Assembly (NCBI GenBank): GCA_035772405.1
Contig: JAYKKM010000049.1
Coordinates: forward strand, 1,494,001 to 1,558,000
DNA from: Chrysogorgia sp. JL179-B06
Taxonomy: Eukaryota > Cnidaria > Anthozoa > Scleralcyonacea > Chrysogorgiidae
Direction: 5' to 3'
DNA: 64,000 bases
The notes below the pieces were generated by a model. That model ran no database searches and was not told the origin of the DNA. It saw only the letters and a list, made by a program, of their open reading frames with translations. Positions 38,401-43,433 of the stretch are shown piece by piece. A program made the position numbers and the translations under genes. Each line of letters opens with the position of its first letter. Position 1 is the first letter of the stretch.

Positions 38401-39813
38401 ACCAACAATAATGCCGCGCACTCCGGAGATTTCTATCACATTAGGAGCTAATAAAATATAGCCGAGAAATTATCGCGGTTTTAGTAGCTCGCAATATGTT
38501 GTGATTTACGCGTATATAGAAGAGCCTGGGGAGAAGTTCGGAAGATGACATTTACGTTCTGAATATGGCCGAAATGGAAGAACCTACAGCAGCAGCAGAG
38601 ACTAAGAAATGCCTTACAAATGTTTTATAATATTATAGTTAATGACACACCGTCTCAAATATTGTACACTTATAAAGTGTGCAAACAAAAGTGTGGCCGG
38701 GCGAACAGAGGAATGAAAATAATCCTATTAAATATAAGCTCTAACCCTATCAATGCCAATCGTAACCTTTGCAGTTATCGGATGCATAACCACTTTATAG
38801 TGGTCTAATATATTCTTAATTCTGGACGATATTTTTCATTCAAAATCATTTTTTTAATATGAGCGTGCATACCCCTGGAATTTGATTCTAAGCCGTGTCC
38901 GGGGAGTAGGGAATTTAACGTTGCGTGGAATCGGAAGTCTGGAATTCGCGCGTTTTCGGGTGGAATTCCTGCTCGCGGTCTAACAAAAGCTTTGTCACGG
39001 CCACCGTTTTCTTTACAATGGCGGCGGAATCAGTTGAACGATTGTTAATGTTAGATTTTAAAGGGAAAGATTTCGCTTTCGTCAAGGACTAGTTGTCAAA
39101 AATGGAATGGACTTTCTGTACTTCCAGTTTCATAATTTGGCCATGCCACTAGGGCATTTGAACACTTTTTCGCCCAGGGGGTTGGGAATTTGAACAACCA
39201 AATTTTCAAAAGTTCAAATTCCCGGGGGGTGATGTTTCGAATCATGAGTTGAACAGAGAGTGTCCAGCGCACTGATTGGTCAAGAGGCAGTGACTCTGTC
39301 GTAATAGTCACCACATAGCGCGGTAAATTTTCACCGATAATCACCTCGCGACGTCAGTAAATAACATGTAGTCGGTCGTTCTTGCCATTTTTTCTTGTTT
39401 TTGGATGATTTAAAAATCCCTTCTTTCATATCTTTCCTCGTGTAGGCACGGATCGAAGTAACATCGTTGAGGTTTTAGATCCGTTGGGCAACTACCCTCT
39501 TCCGTTCGAGAATGCCACCATGTTTACGAAAGCAAAGCTAGTGTGGAGCTCGGCTTCTAAAACGAAGGCCATGGAAGATGTCGCTGTGAGCATGGCAAGT
39601 GTTGGCTACTATGAATGTCTGAGCGGGTGCGAAAAATCTCCGGGTAAAAAAAACCCCATCAACAACTTGTTGAACACTGCTCCGGCTTCTTACCGTGGAA
39701 TGGTGCTACAGTTTGCCAAGGGAGAGTATCACTACATCTGCTCGCGTAACAATAACTTCTCAAACCGAAGTCAGAAAGGGTTCATTAAGGTGATAAAGGC
39801 GAATGAAAATTAG
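8314..39813 (+). CDS. DD3-3: DD3-3-like secreted protein, ten coding exons (gene span)
   Basis: Joining 8314-8469, 11315-11392, 18190-18361, 25958-26113, 30673-30885, 31963-32374, 32559-32621, 32905-33203, 35129-35200 and 39446-39813 gives 1989 nt: 662 residues plus stop. Every junction has GT-AG and matching phase. The product starts with a signal peptide (hydrophobic residues 4-18, likely cut after AQC, residue 21). Conserved blocks follow: [62 protein letters not shown] and [11 protein letters not shown] recognise these as the family named after Dictyostelium DD3-3, found in many protists and invertebrates and biochemically uncharacterised. Many paired cysteines suggest a disulfide-bonded extracellular protein. 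No membrane anchor is seen at the C-terminus. All exons are intact although the introns are crowded with transposons, so the gene is probably functional. Confidence 0.9.
8941..9543. mobile_element. hAT MITE, CAGGGGCGTAGGAAGC family, left end damaged
   Basis: This intron 1 element is an opposite-orientation relative of the copies at 11472-15526 and 62584-63393. The body (GACCAAAGCAAAATTTTCGT, a poly-C/G tract, GCTTCCTATGCCACTG at the right end) matches them. The left terminal repeat is truncated to CAGGGGCCGACC and no 8-bp duplication remains. It has no coding capacity. Confidence 0.65.
9879..10700 (+). mobile_element. hAT transposon deletion derivative (822 bp)
   Basis: Ends are CAGGGCCGTAGCGAGTG and, inverted, CACTCTTTCGCAACGGCCCTG. 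An exact 8-bp target duplication ATAATGTA flanks it (9871-9878 and 10701-10708), diagnostic of hAT. It still carries the 3' end of a transposase gene (next entry), so it arose by internal deletion of an autonomous parent. It lies in intron 1 of the DD3-3-like gene. Confidence 0.85.
10215..10420 (+). pseudogene. hAT transposase C-terminal dimerisation fragment
   Basis: The frame reads [19 protein letters not shown] followed by [20 protein letters not shown], the conserved C-terminal dimerisation segment of hAT transposases. It is close to the ZMYM1/TTF-type proteins, where [11 protein letters not shown] is typical. No catalytic part is left in the element. The fragment runs on to a stop near 10503 with no further recognisable domain. 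Confidence 0.8.
11315..11392 (+). CDS. DD3-3: DD3-3-like exon 2
   Basis: This is a 26-codon exon in phase 0 on both sides. The acceptor is TTTATATAG|AATAAC and the donor ATG|GTAGGA. It encodes [18 protein letters not shown] and ENGQFNM, which directly continues the FDSQNN motif split by intron 1. Confidence 0.88.
12336..13814 (-). pseudogene. LINE (jockey/CR1-like) reverse transcriptase, 5' truncated, one stop
   Basis: The minus-strand frame shows the reverse-transcriptase core: [48 protein letters not shown] and the active-site KYVDDT. A thumb/connection region follows and the frame ends in FNALKA. A TAA at 12924-12926 breaks the frame once, just after FQLNEEKCK, and the same frame continues beyond it. 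The endonuclease and ORF1 are missing, as usual for a 5'-truncated insertion. An A-rich tract on the minus strand is not obvious at the 3' end. It would have copied its own RNA at nicked target DNA; this copy is dead. Confidence 0.88.
14062..14283 (-). pseudogene. LINE ORF2 C-terminal fragment
   Basis: The frame contains [10 protein letters not shown], then [18 protein letters not shown]. This matches the C-terminal end of jockey/CR1-type ORF2 proteins, in which an NTR..S motif precedes an S-F-Y-G-A-K-I-W-N segment. Only this tail is present. It comes from a different insertion than 12336-13814, since that copy has its own 3' end. Confidence 0.6.
15582..15617 (+). repeat. CTGATGA...GAAACGTCAG hairpin motif
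   Basis: CTGATGA, then AGGGC-TCC-GCTC, then GAAACGTCAG. Close variants occur inverted at about 20245-20275, 22880-22905 and 31120-31150. The element carrying it is not defined here. The layout resembles the catalytic core of a hammerhead ribozyme (CUGANGA, stem II, GAAA), but the outer stems and cleavage site are not demonstrated. Confidence 0.4.
16305..16545. repeat. Minisatellite, ACGTTGTAAGACGTTACGC units
   Basis: About a dozen degenerate 18-20-bp units of the type ACGTTGTAAGACGYTACGCA are tandemly arranged within intron 2. No gene is associated with it. Confidence 0.75.
17797..18165 (+). repeat. TTAA MITE (CTCTTTCC family), truncated next to exon 3
   Basis: It begins after TTAA (17793-17796) with CTCTTTCCTGACCGG and follows the complete copy at 47274-47719 closely. 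The match breaks off after ATGTATAGCTTTCGC at about 18162, only some 28 bp before the exon 3 acceptor. The upstream intron sequence near that splice site is therefore transposon-derived. Confidence 0.75.
18190..18361 (+). CDS. DD3-3: DD3-3-like exon 3
   Basis: The acceptor is taken as AAACACAG|GAATTT and the donor as AATG|GTATGT; the exon ends in phase 1. It encodes [19 protein letters not shown], then [13 protein letters not shown] and [10 protein letters not shown], a cysteine-containing core block of the family. An alternative acceptor at TTCCAG|AGT (12 nt downstream) keeps the frame and cannot be excluded. Confidence 0.85.
18943..19015 (-). repeat. tRNA-derived SINE head
   Basis: On the minus strand the A box TAGCTCAATGG and B box GGTTCGATTCC are spaced as in a tRNA, and the segment ends near TCTGGGG. 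The anticodon stem does not pair well, so this is a SINE rather than a functional tRNA gene. The remainder of 18400-19860 holds no other feature I can support. Confidence 0.6.
19866..20033. repeat. Palindromic MITE, 168 bp
   Basis: AAGGCTAGTTTCCACTCAGG at the left returns inverted as CCTGAGTGGAAACTAGCCTT at the right. The arms continue inward for about 60 bp with few mismatches. No target duplication is clear. Confidence 0.7.
20394..21404 (-). CDS. Class A (rhodopsin-like) G-protein-coupled receptor, intronless
   Basis: The 336-residue protein has seven hydrophobic segments. Visible landmarks are LGN in TM1, SLAVAD in TM2, DRYICIQYP after TM3 and [15 protein letters not shown] in TM7 and helix 8. 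Three N-glycosylation sequons precede TM1 (Asn 4, 10 and 17). The third intracellular loop is short and basic. It lacks the TM3 cysteine and has a very short second extracellular loop without cysteine, so the usual disulfide is absent. TM6 reads CWVG instead of CWxP. Such receptors signal at the plasma membrane through heterotrimeric G proteins; ligand unknown. The whole gene lies inside intron 3 of the DD3-3-like gene on the other strand. The start is the first of two adjacent ATGs. Confidence 0.93.
   Translation of the reverse strand: MMQNSSCFANGSSLVFNKSCVRNGPEPLSMSRTYIALLSVLIPVIVLGNGFVILAFATTRRLRTTTNYFVLSLAVADIMVGSLSLPIFTVALNKSFLWRKEHPAVNHLWTAVDIITATASIVNLVYISVDRYICIQYPFRYHALLNKTKVTVMIIASWLYGGINYTLVVFTYKKGRPQPKVMLPMTIMTFVVPLVVIIVMYAKIGKIALSHRIRIMAMEERSSTEERKKKGTMSLLKELKATRILAVVIGAFVLCWVGHFALLLYTTICRQWQTLECVQLPTELTISIQWIKYFNSSLNPFIYAVMNEDMRKALRRFMRGRLTTSSDSSFELRDRP
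22800..23040. repeat. Palindromic repeat with CGAGCGAAGGCC motif
   Basis: Imperfect inverted arms (around AAAAGGTTGGTGTATACT at the left and CACCAACCTTTTACAG at the right) surround two copies of a CCGAGCGAAGGCCTTTCGTC-like sequence in opposite orientation. It lies in intron 3. The part of intron 3 between the receptor and here (21405-22800) shows only AT-rich sequence with a few CTAACCCTAA-like words. Confidence 0.5.
23240..23612. repeat. Palindromic MITE, CCACGGCGGAAGGTCGG ends
   Basis: The arms around GGTCGGCGAAAATGGCCCTG (23255) and the inverted CAGGGCTATTTTCGCCGACC (23583) enclose about 300 bp of AT-rich sequence without coding capacity. Confidence 0.65.
23631..24084. repeat. Palindromic MITE, CTTGTTGGTCAGCAGTCAC ends
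   Basis: ATCTTGTTGGTCAGCAGTCA at the left is repeated inverted near 24065-24083. The inner arms share ATCGAGGTGGGAGGGTTAGG and its inverse. A related GGGGTTAGGGTTAG block occurs near 34600 and 42110. Confidence 0.65.
24181..24666. repeat. Tc1/mariner-type MITE, 486 bp
   Basis: CAGTAAACACCCGCGTGTAA at the left and its inverse at the right, each flanked by TA, fit the TA duplication and CAGT start of Tc1/mariner elements. Inner arms repeat AGGTTCTTATATTTTGGGGT. No transposase is present. Confidence 0.75.
24825..25737 (+). pseudogene. CR1-like LINE 3' fragment
   Basis: Translated pieces in shifting frames give [71 protein letters not shown] and KSLLDYYN, the C-terminal part of a CR1/jockey-type ORF2. 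At least two frameshifts (about 25155 and 25230) and small deletions break it. It ends in a TAAATAAATAAAT tail, typical of this LINE group. It is inserted within a tRNA-derived SINE, whose pieces lie at 24700-24825 and 25738-25840. A sister copy lies inverted at 36625-37047. Confidence 0.8.
25958..26113 (+). CDS. DD3-3: DD3-3-like exon 4
   Basis: The acceptor is TTTGTTTAG|GGGCAACC and the donor AAAG|GTGAAA; the phase is 1 on both sides. It encodes [13 protein letters not shown], then [20 protein letters not shown] and [12 protein letters not shown]. The EPWEWYDKC block is strongly conserved in the family. Confidence 0.88.
26270..27103. repeat. Foldback MITE, AGTG family, TTAA-flanked (834 bp)
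   Basis: The left arm begins AGTGTATATGACATGAAAT and is matched inverted at the right for roughly 250 bp. TTAA flanks both ends (26266-26269, 27104-27107). The plan is the same as 2743-3517 with diverged arms. It lies in intron 4. Confidence 0.8.
27380..27525 (+). repeat. Dispersed repeat, second copy
   Basis: TAGCACTCCGTCGAGGTGACG through GCGGCCATAACAAAAGAAAA to GAGCTATTAATAGCAGCC matches 5430-5550 and, inverted, 41695-41870. Confidence 0.6.
27643..27745. repeat. Short inverted repeat around GACGTTTC / GAAACGTC
   Basis: GTATTTTCAGTGACGACGTTTC is answered by GAAACGTCATCAATGAAAATAC, with an inner AGATGATGATCT hairpin. It probably belongs to a foldback element. Confidence 0.5.
27813..27836. 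repeat. (TA)n microsatellite
   Basis: An uninterrupted run of about twelve TA dinucleotides in intron 4. Confidence 0.85.
27940..28320. repeat. Tandem duplication of about 185 bp
   Basis: The block starting CAGAATTGAAAACGGTTAAA and running to TTCCAAATCTGTTTT occurs twice in direct succession with few differences, and the start of a third unit follows. No coding content. Confidence 0.75.
28690..29880. repeat. Interleaved direct duplications in intron 4
   Basis: A block of about 240 bp (28730-28960, containing ATCTTGGATAAATTGGGGGA) recurs at 29630-29875. Between them a second block of about 140 bp (29105-29245, with CGTTTTCTTGAGAAATAA) recurs at 29345-29480. This looks like remnants of two related insertions or a segmental duplication. 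A short inverted repeat (CTCCGCAGGCAACTCT and its inverse) at 28560-28622 precedes it. Confidence 0.6.
30040..30350. repeat. Composite tRNA-derived SINE, two heads in opposite orientation
   Basis: At 30271-30343 a plus-strand tRNA-like segment has A box TGGCTCAATGG and B box GGTTCGATTCC. At about 30085-30125 a partial inverted copy reads GGACAGGAATCGAACCTGTA. The anticodon stem of the full copy pairs poorly, so it is not a working tRNA gene. The same family occurs near 17640-17740 and flanks the LINE at 24825-25737. Confidence 0.6.
30673..30885 (+). CDS. DD3-3: DD3-3-like exon 5
   Basis: The acceptor is TTCTATAG|GTCTTT and the donor AAAG|GTATAC, phase 1 on both sides. It encodes [54 protein letters not shown] and [10 protein letters not shown], among the most conserved parts of DD3-3 proteins. 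Confidence 0.9.
30886..31962 (+). other. DD3-3-like intron 5
   Basis: This 1.1-kb intron has one recognisable item: an inverted CTGACGAAGGGC...GCTCGAAACGTTAG hairpin motif at about 31118-31150, shared with three other places in the window. The rest is plain AT-rich sequence. Confidence 0.6.
31963..32374 (+). CDS. DD3-3: DD3-3-like exon 6
   Basis: The longest exon: acceptor TTTTGTAG|GTGAAT, donor AATAAG|GTAAGA, phase 1 in and phase 2 out. It encodes [57 protein letters not shown] and [20 protein letters not shown]. An N-glycosylation sequon (NYT) is present. Several cysteines are likely disulfide partners. Confidence 0.92.
32559..32621 (+). CDS. DD3-3: DD3-3-like exon 7
   Basis: A 63-nt exon between GTCCTAG|GTACAA and TTT|GTAAGT, phase 2 on both sides. 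It encodes [20 protein letters not shown], continuing the CIFRIRYNIS segment split by the 184-bp intron 6. Confidence 0.88.
32905..33203 (+). CDS. DD3-3: DD3-3-like exon 8
   Basis: The acceptor GTCTCAG|AGCAGG is fixed by phase (2 in); the donor is ACAG|GTGAGA. It encodes [58 protein letters not shown] and ELVHIQWTG. The [10 protein letters not shown] block is characteristic of the family. Confidence 0.9.
33368..33751 (-). pseudogene. SANT/Myb-like domain protein of a DNA transposon
   Basis: From an ATG at 33751 the frame reads [20 protein letters not shown], then [15 protein letters not shown]. This resembles the Myb/SANT-like DNA-binding proteins that accompany Harbinger-type transposons and occur in many copies in cnidarian genomes (W-x-D-x-E-V-E-L-L followed by a K-L-K-x-I-R segment). 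At 128 residues it is shorter than usual and its C-terminal half is poorly conserved. It lies antisense in intron 8. The transposon class is an inference; I found no terminal repeats. Confidence 0.45.
34565..34660. repeat. GGCGGGGGTTAGGGTTAG-type repeat
   Basis: Three near-tandem words of the type CATTAGGCGGGGGTTAG, ending in AGATCTAAGTTGTTTTGGGG-like sequence, match the interior of the MITE at 23631-24084 and, inverted, about 42090-42160. The remainder of intron 8 has no other feature I can name. Confidence 0.45.
35129..35200 (+). CDS. DD3-3: DD3-3-like exon 9
   Basis: A 72-nt exon, acceptor ATTTTAAG|GTTCTA, donor GGAG|GTGAGT, phase 1 on both sides. It encodes a Gly/Asn-rich linker [20 protein letters not shown], typical of this position in the family. 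Confidence 0.85.
35642..35929 (+). pseudogene. LINE ORF2 C-terminal fragment
   Basis: The frame reads [37 protein letters not shown] and [10 protein letters not shown], the very C-terminus of a CR1/L2-type ORF2 found in many copies in animal genomes. Nothing upstream belongs to it, so it is a 5'-truncated insertion in intron 9. An (ATT)n run follows near 36077-36100. Confidence 0.8.
36266..36612 (-). repeat. TTAA MITE (CTCTTTCC family), inverted, truncated
   Basis: After TTAA at 36262-36265 it begins CTCTTTCCTGTACGGCTG and follows the 47274-47719 copy in reverse orientation until about 36612, where a LINE fragment starts. Confidence 0.75.
36625..37047 (-). pseudogene. CR1-like LINE 3' fragment, minus strand
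   Basis: Nucleotide-level sister of 25200-25640. It carries the AGACAGACTCGTTTCTACAA region and the 3' segment ending in the AAGGGCCCACTGTA sequence, inverted. Open frames are broken. It abuts the plus-strand reverse-transcriptase fragment that starts at 37072. Confidence 0.75.
37072..38101 (+). pseudogene. Non-LTR reverse transcriptase 3' half with embedded PHD-like finger
   Basis: The frame starts in the palm domain (active site [20 protein letters not shown]). It then has an inserted zinc finger at 37292-37431 with the order C-x2-C, C-x2-C, H-x2-C, C-x2-C ([27 protein letters not shown]). Next come the RT connection/thumb ([31 protein letters not shown]) and, after a frameshift near 37780-37797, the tail [14 protein letters not shown] and [10 protein letters not shown]. 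The 5' half is missing. The frameshift makes this copy inactive. Clade RTE-like is likely; the finger is discussed under findings. Confidence 0.85.
38330..39240. other. Intron 9, CpG-richer segment without recognised gene
   Basis: Contains GC-rich words (CCCCGCACCCGGGGACAGG) and a run of short palindromes, which suggests one more degraded element. No terminal repeats or duplication could be fixed. Confidence 0.3.
39446..39813 (+). CDS. DD3-3: DD3-3-like exon 10 (C-terminus, stop)
   Basis: The acceptor is CTCGTGTAG|GCACGG in phase 1. It encodes [58 protein letters not shown] and [19 protein letters not shown], then TAG at 39811-39813. The NFS and NAT sequons could be glycosylated. The C-terminus has no hydrophobic tail, so a GPI anchor or membrane span is unlikely. 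Confidence 0.9.
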
Positions 39814-39935
39814 GTGCAGGATATTGTCTCAGGGAAAACTTTTCAACGTTATCTTTCCAAGTAAAACTGGTTTCTCAGCTTCTATTTTAACATAGTCAAT
39901 CAAGAATGTTTCCACTTTGGAAGTAATTTTTCCTT

Positions 39936-40052
39936 CCACAGATGCGTCACTTCGAGGGGCTTCGAGGAATGAGGGACACAAATAACTTTTGCAAAGAAGG
40001 CTAATAATATCTTACCCCTCCCCCCTAGTGACGCATCTGTGGAAGGAAATGA
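39936..40052. repeat. Short inverted repeat in the DD3-3-like 3' flank
   Basis: CCTTCCACAGATGCGTCACT and its inverse AGTGACGCATCTGTGGAAGG enclose about 75 bp. In a transcript this would fold into a hairpin. Probably a small MITE. Confidence 0.6.
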
Positions 40053-40188
40053 AATGGTCTGGAAACTCGGCAAACTTCAAAACAGTTAGCATTGTTAAAC
40101 AAATGATCTGCGATTTATGTTGAACGGTACAAATCGTTGAGTTTCCAGACCATATATACCTCCATTGATTATGATTCCAACTGGAAAA

Positions 40189-40194
40189 TAAATT
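40189..40194 (+). terminator. Candidate poly(A) signal of the DD3-3-like gene
   Basis: First AATAAA downstream of the stop codon, 376 nt after it. Its use is not proven. Confidence 0.4.
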
Positions 40195-40452
40195 ACAGGG
40201 TAATTTAATAAGAAAACTGGGATTGCCATTTGAAATACGCGCATTGTCTTAAAACTACCTATACCGTGTGCTTTTTCGATCCACTTTAAAGTGCCTATGA
40301 AACGAAAATTAAGTTTGTCTTATTTAAATGAACTCCGAAAATGATTAGGAATGGTAATAGTTAGAGCTTTTTCATATCTCACGACGTTCTTGAGATATTT
40401 AGACTTATGTGATATGCAAATGAAGTAGCCTATTGTAGTATCTTGATATTAC

Positions 40453-40725
40453 ACACAAGAGACTAGTATTTTAATGCACTTTAATACAACTTTAATACAG
40501 CTTCCAAAACACGCCATTCGACCTCATGGTGATTGTTTTATACCGGAAGTAAGGACTCCCGGATATTACACTCCTTCTTCATTAAAATACTAGTCTCTTG
40601 TGTGTAATATCAAGATACTACATTTTAATGCACTTTAATACAACTTTAATACAGCTTCCAAAACACGCCATTCGACCTCATGGTGATTGTTTTATACCGG
40701 AAGTAAGGACTCCCGGATATTACAC
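40453..40725. repeat. Direct and inverted duplication inside the MITE
   Basis: A block of about 104 bp from TTTTAATGCACTTTAATACA to GGACTCCCGGATATTACAC occurs at 40470-40572 and again at 40624-40726. Between them lies an inverted copy of the preceding TAGTATCTTGATATTACACA segment. Confidence 0.7.
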
Positions 40726-40797
40726 CTATGACGTAAAGAGCTTTACACATTTTTAGAAAATCAAATATATCTTTTGAAATTATTCTACGAAATAACC

Positions 40798-41080
40798 AAG
40801 GGAGCACGTTACAATGAGATATGTCGGTCCAAATTTGTCATTTGTGGTATTTTTTGTCATTTTTCGGCGTCTATTACTTCATGTATGCCTATCATTTTAT
40901 GTCGTGTCAATAACCGCTGTCCACTAGAACCTGCAAGATACGACGCCGACTGATGACCCGCAGGGCGTCGGCGTACCCGCAGGGGGCGAGCATACATGAA
41001 GTAATAGACGCCCAAAAATGACAAAAAATACAAAAAATGACAAATTTGGACCGACATATCTCATTGTAACGTGCTCCCTT
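40798..41080. repeat. Mutator-like MITE, AAGGGAGCACGTTAC ends
   Basis: AAGGGAGCACGTTACAATGA at the left is matched inverted at the right over at least 65 bp. Nine-base flanks GAAATAACC and GAAATCACT agree at seven positions. The end sequence GGGAGC recalls the longer element at 3550-5173. Confidence 0.65.
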
Positions 41081-41694
41081 GAAATCACTTGAAACTTTGC
41101 ACATTACGACACTTCGTGAAACCTAACATTATTACATCGAAAGAGAGTGCCAAATTAATTTACTATTTCTAATTTCTTGATTTCCTAAAAATGTGTAAAG
41201 CTCATTACGTCATAGGTTATTTCATTTGCAATCACATAAGTCTAAATATCTCAAGAACGACGTGAGATATGAAAGAGCTCTAAATTACCATTCCTAATAA
41301 TTTTCCGAGTTCATATTTAAATAAGACAAACTTAATTTTCGTTTCATAGGCAAGTGAAATAATAAATTCAAAATTTCAGCAACATTTTCTCCATGGCCGC
41401 CATTAATGGTTTGTCGCCATTTCTTTAATATTAAGTGAATGTACTTATTTTGTGTTGTACTTTGATTTTATGAAAAATCGCAACACAATTTCTCATCGCA
41501 ACACAATTATTTATTAACAATTATATACCACAAATTTTAGGTGGTTTAATTTTGTATATGATTGAACGTAATGATTTTTCATTTTTATATATATACTCAT
41601 TCACCGTATATGTGAAGTATTTGTTGATGATTTTGTAAATGATATTTACAGTTAATAAATTGCAATATCTGCTCGGTTAAATGTTTTTAATAGC

Positions 41695-41870
41695 GTAGCA
41701 TCTGGCTGCTATTAATAGCTCAAAATGCGGACAAACAAACCAAATTTGACTCACAAATAATTGGAAATGAGCTATTTTCTTTTGTTATGGCCGCACGAAT
41801 TATGGGTGAATGCGGACAAACATGGATACTGACGTCATTTCGACGGAGTGCTATTTGGATGTCGTGGTTC
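41695..41870 (-). repeat. Dispersed repeat, third copy
   Basis: Inverted relative of 5430-5550 and 27380-27525, recognised by TGCTATTAATAGCTCAAAAT and TTTCTTTTGTTATGGCCGC. Confidence 0.6.
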
Positions 41871-42338
41871 TGCCATCGCTCACCACAAATAACTAATTAA
41901 AATAACTAATTCAACATCATTAATAATTCATGAATTATTGATTGAATTATTGGAAAACAAAGGAAAATCCAGCTTATCCTCACTCTTAGATTACCAATAA
42001 TAGGTAAATGTCAAATGCTCTTTGACTTAGATTGCAAATAATGGGGGTAATTCCTCAACAGTAAATTGTAGGATTCTAGAACACAACACCAATCCTAACC
42101 CCCCGCCTTAAGTATCTTCCGATCCTAACCCCCGCCTTAAGCTGTCCCCGTCTCCACCTCATTGTAACCTTACCCCCCCCCCGTCCGTGTTTTAAACTAT
42201 ACTGAAAAATAAACGGTGCGAAAAAATATCAACGCCACACAGATCCCTCAAACACTTGGTTTCTTTAGTTTCTTGACAAAACAAGATCAAACTTTATCCG
42301 ATTTTCCCGACAGATGCATAAATATTCCAAAACAGCTT

Positions 42339-43262
42339 TCAGAGGTTTTGTGTTGGGGTGGCCTCCCCCTCCCCTATGCCAGTGCTGCATATGGTGTCGT
42401 CCAGCCGCGCGTTGCCAACCGCCCGTTCCTCTTGGACACCAAGAATTTCTGTTAGTTTCGTCTTCGCACTTGCACCGCCCAATATATCCATACTTTCATC
42501 AAAGATCTTAGACAGGAAGAAATCCCCTGCGAAGTATCGAAGTCCATTGTTTGTTATCAATAGCATTAAATCCACAACAGATTTCACGGAAGGTTTGATA
42601 TGGTTTATGGTTTGGGGCGTCGTGACCGTTAGCACTTTGTACACGGCGATCGTGGACCCGAGCAGGGCGAGTACATAGCAATCCAATGAGTACACAACAA
42701 GGGCTATTTTGTATAGCAACCATTGTAATTTCACATCTCGTTTGCAGAATTGAGGGAGAAAGTTAAGAAGAAACATCAGGATGACCAACAGAATTTTCTC
42801 GATCACGAAGAAGGAATACGATATCGTTTTTCCTGTTGTTGGTTGGTCGAACATCACGACGAAGTCGTAGATACACACGGAAAGGAGTACAAACGTTATC
42901 TTGTAGAAGTACTTTTTTCTCGTCAAATGACGGAGAGTGACGAGGGTGCCCCGAAAGGTGGGCGAACAGTAACAGACGTGAAAGATGAGAAAAAGTGATA
43001 CCCCAATACACATAGAAAGCCAAGCGATTTCAAATTGTTCAGGCGACGGGAAAAGCACGAAATGCTCACAGGTCGGTGTTGTGTGGAATTCTCGAAAAAA
43101 ACAGTCGGCCGCCCAGACGGAGAACATGGTTAGTCCTACGAGTCGAGCTAGTAGTAAAATAGCCAAGCACAACCACTTGAAATTTGGATCACAAAATACA
43201 CTCGCCACGCAATTTCGAATCCGCTTAGGTGGAGTTACATCACTTGGCCTAACAATTGGTTG
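42339..43262 (-). CDS. Multi-pass membrane protein, terminal exon, family unrecognised
   Basis: The open frame reaches upstream past the first Met-type codon to a good splice acceptor, TTTTTCTCAG|CAACCA at 43262, so I read it as the last exon of a gene with upstream exons to the right. From there 307 residues run to TGA at 42339-42341. There are at least five hydrophobic spans, for example WLCLAILLLARLVGL, LSMCIGVSLFLIFHVCYC, ITFVLLSVCIYDFVV, FFVIEKILLVILMFLLNFL and IALVVYSLDCYVLALLG. The last 50 residues are hydrophilic. It is likely an integral plasma or organelle membrane protein. I know no matching family. An upstream exon could not be found in the window, and the 21-bp minisatellite fills the adjacent intron or flank. 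Confidence 0.6.
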   Translation of the reverse strand, partial: QPIVRPSDVTPPKRIRNCVASVFCDPNFKWLCLAILLLARLVGLTMFSVWAADCFFREFHTTPTCEHFVLFPSPEQFEIAWLSMCIGVSLFLIFHVCYCSPTFRGTLVTLRHLTRKKYFYKITFVLLSVCIYDFVVMFDQPTTGKTISYSFFVIEKILLVILMFLLNFLPQFCKRDVKLQWLLYKIALVVYSLDCYVLALLGSTIAVYKVLTVTTPQTINHIKPSVKSVVDLMLLITNNGLRYFAGDFFLSKIFDESMDILGGASAKTKLTEILGVQEERAVGNARLDDTICSTGIGEGEATPTQNL

Positions 43263-43433
43263 CTGAGAAAAATAACGAATGCGGAATTAGCTTTAGGATC
43301 CGGTCATGCAGGTAAAACCCGTTCTCACCATCAAACCACACGTTTACCTCATCAACAGCCGTCCATTGCCCCATCAACACTAGTTTACACCGGCCATCAA
43401 ACCAATGATGTAAATGGTTACATTATCAACACC

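Larger units (their letters stand above)
40290..41350. repeat. Foldback MITE, AGTGCCTATGAAACG family, carrying insertions
   Basis: The left end AGTGCCTATGAAACGAAAA after TTAA (40286-40289) and the inverted right end at about 41350 match 2743-3517. The right terminal bases and TTAA are lost. Two other repeats sit inside it: a duplicated block at 40453-40725 and a palindromic element at 40798-41080. Confidence 0.75.
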
